The translations under genes were made by a program, and so were the position numbers. From a virus, in IMG/VR virus record IMGVR_UViG_3300021057_000028, positions 1 through 34,496 of that record: a stretch of 34,496 nt of DNA; one strand, given 5' to 3'. This document shows positions 31,275 to 34,496 of the stretch, in pieces. The notes under the pieces were generated by a model, which had not been told where the DNA came from, made no database searches, and saw nothing but the letters and a program-made list of their open reading frames with translations. The number at the start of each line of letters is the position of its first letter. The stretch's first letter is position 1.

Positions 31275-32494
31275 GTGACGAGCGTCGCTCTGAGGGGGCG
31301 ATCTTGCCCCGGGAGGAATGTGCCGCGTGTCTGCTCCCGCAGGCCGCGTTCGCCGAGCATCATCCGCGCTGCGAGCGTCGCAGGGAGGAGGCGCAGCCCG
31401 TGGATCGCCGAAACGATCCGAAGCCGTGGAAGCACTGCGGCGACCTAAAGTGCACCTCGTGTAACGAGAGAGCGGAGGCAGACGAGCAGCAAAGTTCAAC
31501 GCTGGATCAGGCCGCGCGGCGTGCGTGCGACGCATGGGACGCGAGCGGCGATGGGAGCGCCGAGACGACCGACGCGCTCTGCGACGCGATGCAGGCGTTG
31601 CGTGAGGCGCTCGGAAACTATGCGAAGCCCCGGCCGAACACGGCGCAGGGGTGCTGTCCGGAGTGCCTCGGCGTCGAGCCCGATGGCCACGCGCCGGACT
31701 GCCCGCGGACGGCCCAGGCCATCGACATCGACTGCCCAGCCTGCGAGGCCGAGCGGGGACAGGTCTGTCGCGACGCGGACGGCGGCCTGACCGCTCATGC
31801 GGCGCGAGAAGCGGCTGCCCGGGGGCGTCGCCGCAGCGAAGCGCAGCGCATCGAGAACGGCGACTGCCCGCACGGCGAGGACTACCAGTACCGCGACGGC
31901 GACGGCGAATGGGGATGCGAGATCTGCGATCTCGTCGTCGCGAACCGCGAGATGCGCGAGCGCCTTCGCCGCCTCGATGCGAAGCAACCGTCGGTGGCAG
32001 CGAAGCCGCTTGCCGAGTGGACCTCGTTCGACCGTCGCCACCTCACGTGCTCGATGCTGAGCAAAGGCCGCGTCTACAAGCACGGCTCGGATTGCGAGCA
32101 CCCGAACGAGGACATCGATCCCGAACACCCGAACGCGCTTCGGAGTTCCAAGGCCACGCCGAACGACGGCCGGCGCAAGGGCAACGAGGTGTGGGTGCCC
32201 GGTCGCATCAAGGCCGAGAACCCGGACCACGAGCATGGTGCGCTCGTGGAGTTCCACGACGGCGTTCTCAACGGGGAGCGCGCCGTCGGCTACTTCCGCA
32301 AGCGAGACCTCGTGCTTCGCCGACCCGAGGCGCCGGCCGAGGCCCGATACACGGCCGAGCACGTGAACGGCGTCTATCGCGGCGCCATCGAAGAGTGCGT
32401 TGCCATCGTCCAGCGGGACGTGAACAACAGCTACATCGAGCAGTACCTCACCAGGGCGTTCCGCGCGCTTTGCCGAGAGAGGGCAAAGCCGTGA
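31271..32494 (+). CDS. Large Cys-rich multi-zinc-knuckle protein, unknown function
   Basis: The product is 407 residues from the ATG at 31271. It carries at least five CxxC pairs: CAAC, CTSC, CPEC, CPAC and CEIC. One stretch, DCPACEAERGQVCRDADGG followed by TAHAARE, matches the phage zinc-finger pattern C-x2-C-x6-C with a downstream His. The C-terminal 150 residues lack Cys and have an alpha/beta look (GNEVWVPGRIKAENPDHEHG, ALVEFHDGVLNGERAVGYFR). Multiple fingers in one protein could bind DNA or RNA, or bridge partners. I do not recognise the whole protein. It sits in the accessory part of the early operon, where anti-host functions are frequent. Confidence 0.5.
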   Translation: MSDERRSEGAILPREECAACLLPQAAFAEHHPRCERRREEAQPVDRRNDPKPWKHCGDLKCTSCNERAEADEQQSSTLDQAARRACDAWDASGDGSAETTDALCDAMQALREALGNYAKPRPNTAQGCCPECLGVEPDGHAPDCPRTAQAIDIDCPACEAERGQVCRDADGGLTAHAAREAAARGRRRSEAQRIENGDCPHGEDYQYRDGDGEWGCEICDLVVANREMRERLRRLDAKQPSVAAKPLAEWTSFDRRHLTCSMLSKGRVYKHGSDCEHPNEDIDPEHPNALRSSKATPNDGRRKGNEVWVPGRIKAENPDHEHGALVEFHDGVLNGERAVGYFRKRDLVLRRPEAPAEARYTAEHVNGVYRGAIEECVAIVQRDVNNSYIEQYLTRAFRALCRERAKP

Positions 32495-33003
32495 GGTGGC
32501 GCCTCGGGAACAAGGCCGACCCGGTCGGGTGCCGCCTGGCGGACGGGCACTACTCGCGGCGCAAGGTAGGGGCTCCGCAGTTCATGCCGCCCGGTGACAC
32601 GCTTGTGCTCATCGCGGACGACGACTCGGCCGTCTTCGGATGGTGGCGCCCACACCCGGCCTCAGGGCTCCGCTCGATGAACGGCTTCGACGGCTGGACG
32701 TGCAGCATCTTCCGGAACACCGGGAGCTACCTGGCCTCGGAGCTCGTGCTGGAAGCGGAGGCCATCCTCGTGCGCGAGCGCGGCGACTGCGGCCCGAGCG
32801 GGCTCCTGACGTACGTGTGGGATCGGAAGGTCCGCTCGTCTAATCCGGGCTTCTGCTTCAAGGTCGCCGGCTACCGGAAGCACCCCGAGAAGCCACGCAG
32901 CGCGGACGGCCGGAAGACGCTCCTCTGGAAGCCTTGGCACTTGGCCGGGGTGCAGGCGAGCGGGCTCGCGCGCGACGCACTTTCAGCACGGGAGGCCGCA
33001 TGA
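32491..33003 (+). CDS. Conserved phage protein, possibly GNAT/Mom-like, unknown function
   Basis: The product is 170 residues from a GTG at 32491 (GTGA overlap). The pattern LADGHYSRRKVGAPQFMPPG, then TLVLIADDDSAVFGWWRP, WTCSIFRNTGSYLASELVLE and SGLLTYVWDRKV corresponds to a family I recall as frequent in tailed phages and prophages, usually annotated only as hypothetical. The strand-helix order (AVFGWW strand, FRN..S helix, TYVWDRKVRSSNPG then FCFKVAGY) resembles a GNAT-like fold, and distantly the Mom DNA-modification family. The acetyl-CoA pyrophosphate loop is not evident. A nucleic-acid-modifying enzyme is one idea; this is inference and not shown by sequence. Confidence 0.5.
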   Translation: MRWRLGNKADPVGCRLADGHYSRRKVGAPQFMPPGDTLVLIADDDSAVFGWWRPHPASGLRSMNGFDGWTCSIFRNTGSYLASELVLEAEAILVRERGDCGPSGLLTYVWDRKVRSSNPGFCFKVAGYRKHPEKPRSADGRKTLLWKPWHLAGVQASGLARDALSAREAA

Positions 33004-33041
33004 CCACGCCTAACGCAGGCGATCCAGGAGGTGAGAAGTGA
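33000..33041 (+). other. 13-codon mini-ORF bridging two genes
   Basis: An ATG overlapping the previous stop (ATGA) opens 13 codons that end in a TGA overlapping the next GTG (GTGA). An AGGAGG at 33031-33036 lies within it and serves the next start. It may only keep ribosomes moving between genes (translational coupling), or be a chance frame. Confidence 0.25.
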
Positions 33042-33454
33042 AAGAGATGAAGCCCGAGCCCGGCGAGCGGATCGACCTCGCGTGTGACCGCCTGCGCGCT
33101 CTCGCGCCCGCGTTCATGGTGTTCAACGGCATCCGCGTCGAGGCCCAACCCGGCGACACCGTGGGGGTCCTCTGCGAGCGGTGGAACGAGGCCTGCGACG
33201 CGCGCCAGCGCGAGTACGAGGCGACGAAGGACCAGGCGGCAAAGGACCACGCGGCACGCGTGAAGCGACTCGAAGAGGAGAACGAGCGCATGCGCAGCGT
33301 CCTCGAAGAGCTGAACATGAACGCGAACAACCTCCTCGCGGGCGGGCTCAGCTGGTTCACGAAGAGGGACTTCGCGGCAGCCGTCGCCGACCGCTCGAAG
33401 TACGCGCTCCAGGGAACGCAGATGCCGGGCGAAGCACCGAAGGGAGGCAAGTGA
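33038..33454 (+). CDS. Small helical protein, unknown function
   Basis: This 138-residue protein starts at GTG; AGGAGG is well placed upstream and the mini-ORF stop overlaps it. The middle is coiled coil (VKRLEEENERMRSVLEELNM), preceded by FNGIRVEAQPGDTVGVLCER, and it ends with WFTKRDFAAAVADRSKYALQ. An ATG nine bases on is a possible start too. No known family; accessory early gene. Confidence 0.45.
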   Translation: MKEMKPEPGERIDLACDRLRALAPAFMVFNGIRVEAQPGDTVGVLCERWNEACDARQREYEATKDQAAKDHAARVKRLEEENERMRSVLEELNMNANNLLAGGLSWFTKRDFAAAVADRSKYALQGTQMPGEAPKGGK

Positions 33455-33726
33455 TGTGGCGAGGATCGGCCATGGAGTACGCGCACGAGCGCGCGAACGA
33501 GCCCGTGTGCGCGGAATGCGGGGCAAAGCGCAAGGATCGGTGCGTCACCGAGGAAGGCAAGCCGCGCGTCGCGCACGACTCCCGCGTCCGTTTCGAGACG
33601 CTCGAACGTGACCACGAGCACTACGAGAACAAGGCGTACGACGTCCGCATGTCGCTCGACGCGCTGCGAAGACTGGCGAGGGAGCGTGCTGAGGAATCGC
33701 TCAAGCGGAGCGTCGATGGCCGCTAG
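33454..33726 (+). CDS. Small zinc-finger-like protein
   Basis: The product is 90 residues from the ATG at 33454 (TGATG overlap). It contains CAECGAKRKDRC (about residues 19-30), then VAHDSRV: the C-x2-C-x6-C ... H pattern seen also in the large Cys-rich protein encoded upstream. The C-terminal half is a charged helix (SLDALRRLARERAEESLKRS). The shared finger suggests a common ancestry or a common ligand. DNA or RNA binding is likely; no family name is certain. Confidence 0.5.
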   Translation: MWRGSAMEYAHERANEPVCAECGAKRKDRCVTEEGKPRVAHDSRVRFETLERDHEHYENKAYDVRMSLDALRRLARERAEESLKRSVDGR

Positions 33727-33925
33727 GAAGAAGCCCGAAGCGGTCGAGCGACCGGAGAAGGTGTGGCTCGTCGTGCCTCGTCACGGAGGCCCAGTCGCGT
33801 ACGCGTCGTGGTCGCACGCCTACTGCCGGACGTGGGTAGCGCGAGCGCGTTCGACGGGCGATTACGTCGTCATCGGCCCCTACTTCGCCGGCAACGAATC
33901 GCCCATGAGGAGCGTGGATCGATGA
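33716..33925 (+). CDS. Small hypothetical protein
   Basis: The product is 69 residues from an ATG at 33716, overlapping the preceding gene by 11 bases. The start is basic (ARKKPEAVERPEKVW), and a beta-like part follows (WLVVPRHGGPVAYASW, then GDYVVIGPYFAGN). It has one Cys. No family is recognised. Confidence 0.4.
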   Translation: MAARKKPEAVERPEKVWLVVPRHGGPVAYASWSHAYCRTWVARARSTGDYVVIGPYFAGNESPMRSVDR

Positions 33926-34152
33926 CTACTGCTGTCGAAAGTGAGAACGAGGCCCTGAAGGGTGAGATCGCGGAGTTGGAGAAGGAGATCGCGCGTCTGG
34001 AAGAGACGTGCGACCGCCTCCGTGAGGACAAGGAACGCCTGCGCACGGCGTGGAGGGAGACAAAGAACAAGCTCGCGTTCATCGAGTCGGACCTGATGAG
34101 CATCGAGGACGACATGCGCGAGGTCATTGACGAAACGGCTGGAGACGAATGA
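33922..34152 (+). CDS. Small coiled-coil protein, unknown function
   Basis: This 76-residue protein is an almost continuous charged coiled coil (ALKGEIAELEKEIARLEETC, LREDKERLRTAWRETKNKLA) with an acidic end. The ATG at 33922 overlaps the previous stop (ATGA). It is probably an oligomeric scaffold-like or regulatory peptide; nothing more can be said. Confidence 0.45.
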   Translation: MTTAVESENEALKGEIAELEKEIARLEETCDRLREDKERLRTAWRETKNKLAFIESDLMSIEDDMREVIDETAGDE

Positions 34153-34394
34153 GCGCGGCCGGTTCGCAGGACATGAAGCGCACGTGGTCCCTCGTGCCCA
34201 GCACGAGCCGTCGCCGCTGCCCGTGCTGCGGGCGTCGCGCTACGCACTTCGGGCTCGGGGGTGGGGTCGTGCTCGTAATGGGGTGCGAGTTCAGTGTGCG
34301 TAGCTGGGTGCGCGATCCGGTCGAGGAACAGAAGCGATACCTGCGGGCCGCGATGGCGGAGAGATCGCTCAGGCAGAGCGATCCCGAGCGCTGA
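34149..34394 (+). CDS. Small basic zinc-knuckle protein, last plus gene in window
   Basis: The product is 81 residues from the ATG at 34149 (ATGA overlap). It has CPCCGRRATHF, a C-x-C-C cluster with a His, then one later Cys (VMGCEFSVRSW). The chain is rich in Arg and Ser. It may bind nucleic acid. It is followed by a non-coding, palindrome-rich stretch, so it likely ends this operon or a sub-operon. Confidence 0.45.
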   Translation: MSAAGSQDMKRTWSLVPSTSRRRCPCCGRRATHFGLGGGVVLVMGCEFSVRSWVRDPVEEQKRYLRAAMAERSLRQSDPER

Positions 34395-34496
34395 CTCTCT
34401 TGCATCGCGTCAAAAATTCTTGACGCTGCGTCAATTTCAGAAATCGACACGAGGTCACTTGCGCTGGGTACCCAGCGCCATTACAGATTAGGTCAT
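34395..34496. repeat. Non-coding palindrome-rich stretch at window end
   Basis: GCGTCAA (34407-34413), TTGACGC (34420-34426) and GCGTCAA (34428-34434) alternate in orientation, giving two overlapping inverted repeats with spacers of 6 and 1 bases. An 18-bp perfect palindrome GCGCTGGGTACCCAGCGC follows at 34461-34478. No T-run follows either element on the plus strand, so a simple intrinsic terminator is unlikely. Operators for a gene beyond the window, or part of an origin, are the alternatives. Confidence 0.65.

Overview
The window looks like most of the genome of a temperate, high-GC double-stranded DNA phage or prophage with podovirus-type virion genes. No chromosomal housekeeping gene is visible. 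Genes are packed head to tail, mostly with ATGA, GTGA or TGATG overlaps, and third codon positions are strongly G/C. This points to a high-GC bacterial host. A diderm (Gram-negative) host would suit the large ejection-type internal virion proteins and the lipoprotein, but the host cannot be named from the sequence.

Layout. Positions 1-20546 (minus strand) hold the late operon. In transcription order it reads: small terminase, a Cys-containing protein, a GNAT-like protein, three unknown proteins, large terminase, portal, scaffold, major capsid protein, two small head proteins, head-tail adaptor, a small unknown, a 1021-residue tail hub/nozzle-type protein, three large internal virion proteins, a small spike-base-like protein, and a fibre/spike protein cut by the window edge. 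Positions 20547-20803 are non-coding and carry about ten copies of a GGGAACGGA-type repeat. Positions 20804-26150 (minus) hold an early operon: small proteins, a large serine integrase, an SF2 helicase, a VRR-NUC nuclease, a small protein and a RepA-type hexameric helicase. Positions 26341-27562 are the lysogeny switch: a Cro-like HTH gene (minus) divergent from a CI-like HTH repressor (plus), with a lipoprotein gene overlapping the end of the repressor gene. Positions 27658-34394 (plus) hold a second early operon behind a near-consensus sigma-70 promoter: small proteins, a RecB/Cas4-like exonuclease, a Sak4-like ATPase, an SSB-like protein, then a run of small Cys-rich or coiled-coil accessory proteins. 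The last 100 bases are a palindrome-rich non-coding stretch.

How it fits together. The plan resembles lambda: the repressor sits between two outward-facing early operons, one for Cro, integration and replication (minus) and one for recombination (plus). Three 18-bp dyads, GTAC(G/C)-N8-(C/G)GTAC, occur only at the divergent regulator gap (two copies, centres 22 bp apart) and over the -35 of the plus early promoter (one copy). They are good candidates for the repressor operators. No lysis gene, primase or DNA polymerase was found in the window.

Most worth a second look: the operator dyads; the repeat cluster between repA and terS; an intrinsic terminator inside the 5' part of the VRR-NUC gene; a strongly coding 50-codon stretch that follows an in-frame UGA; a Cys-rich lipoprotein coupled to the repressor; and a virion protein carrying split chaperone-like motifs.
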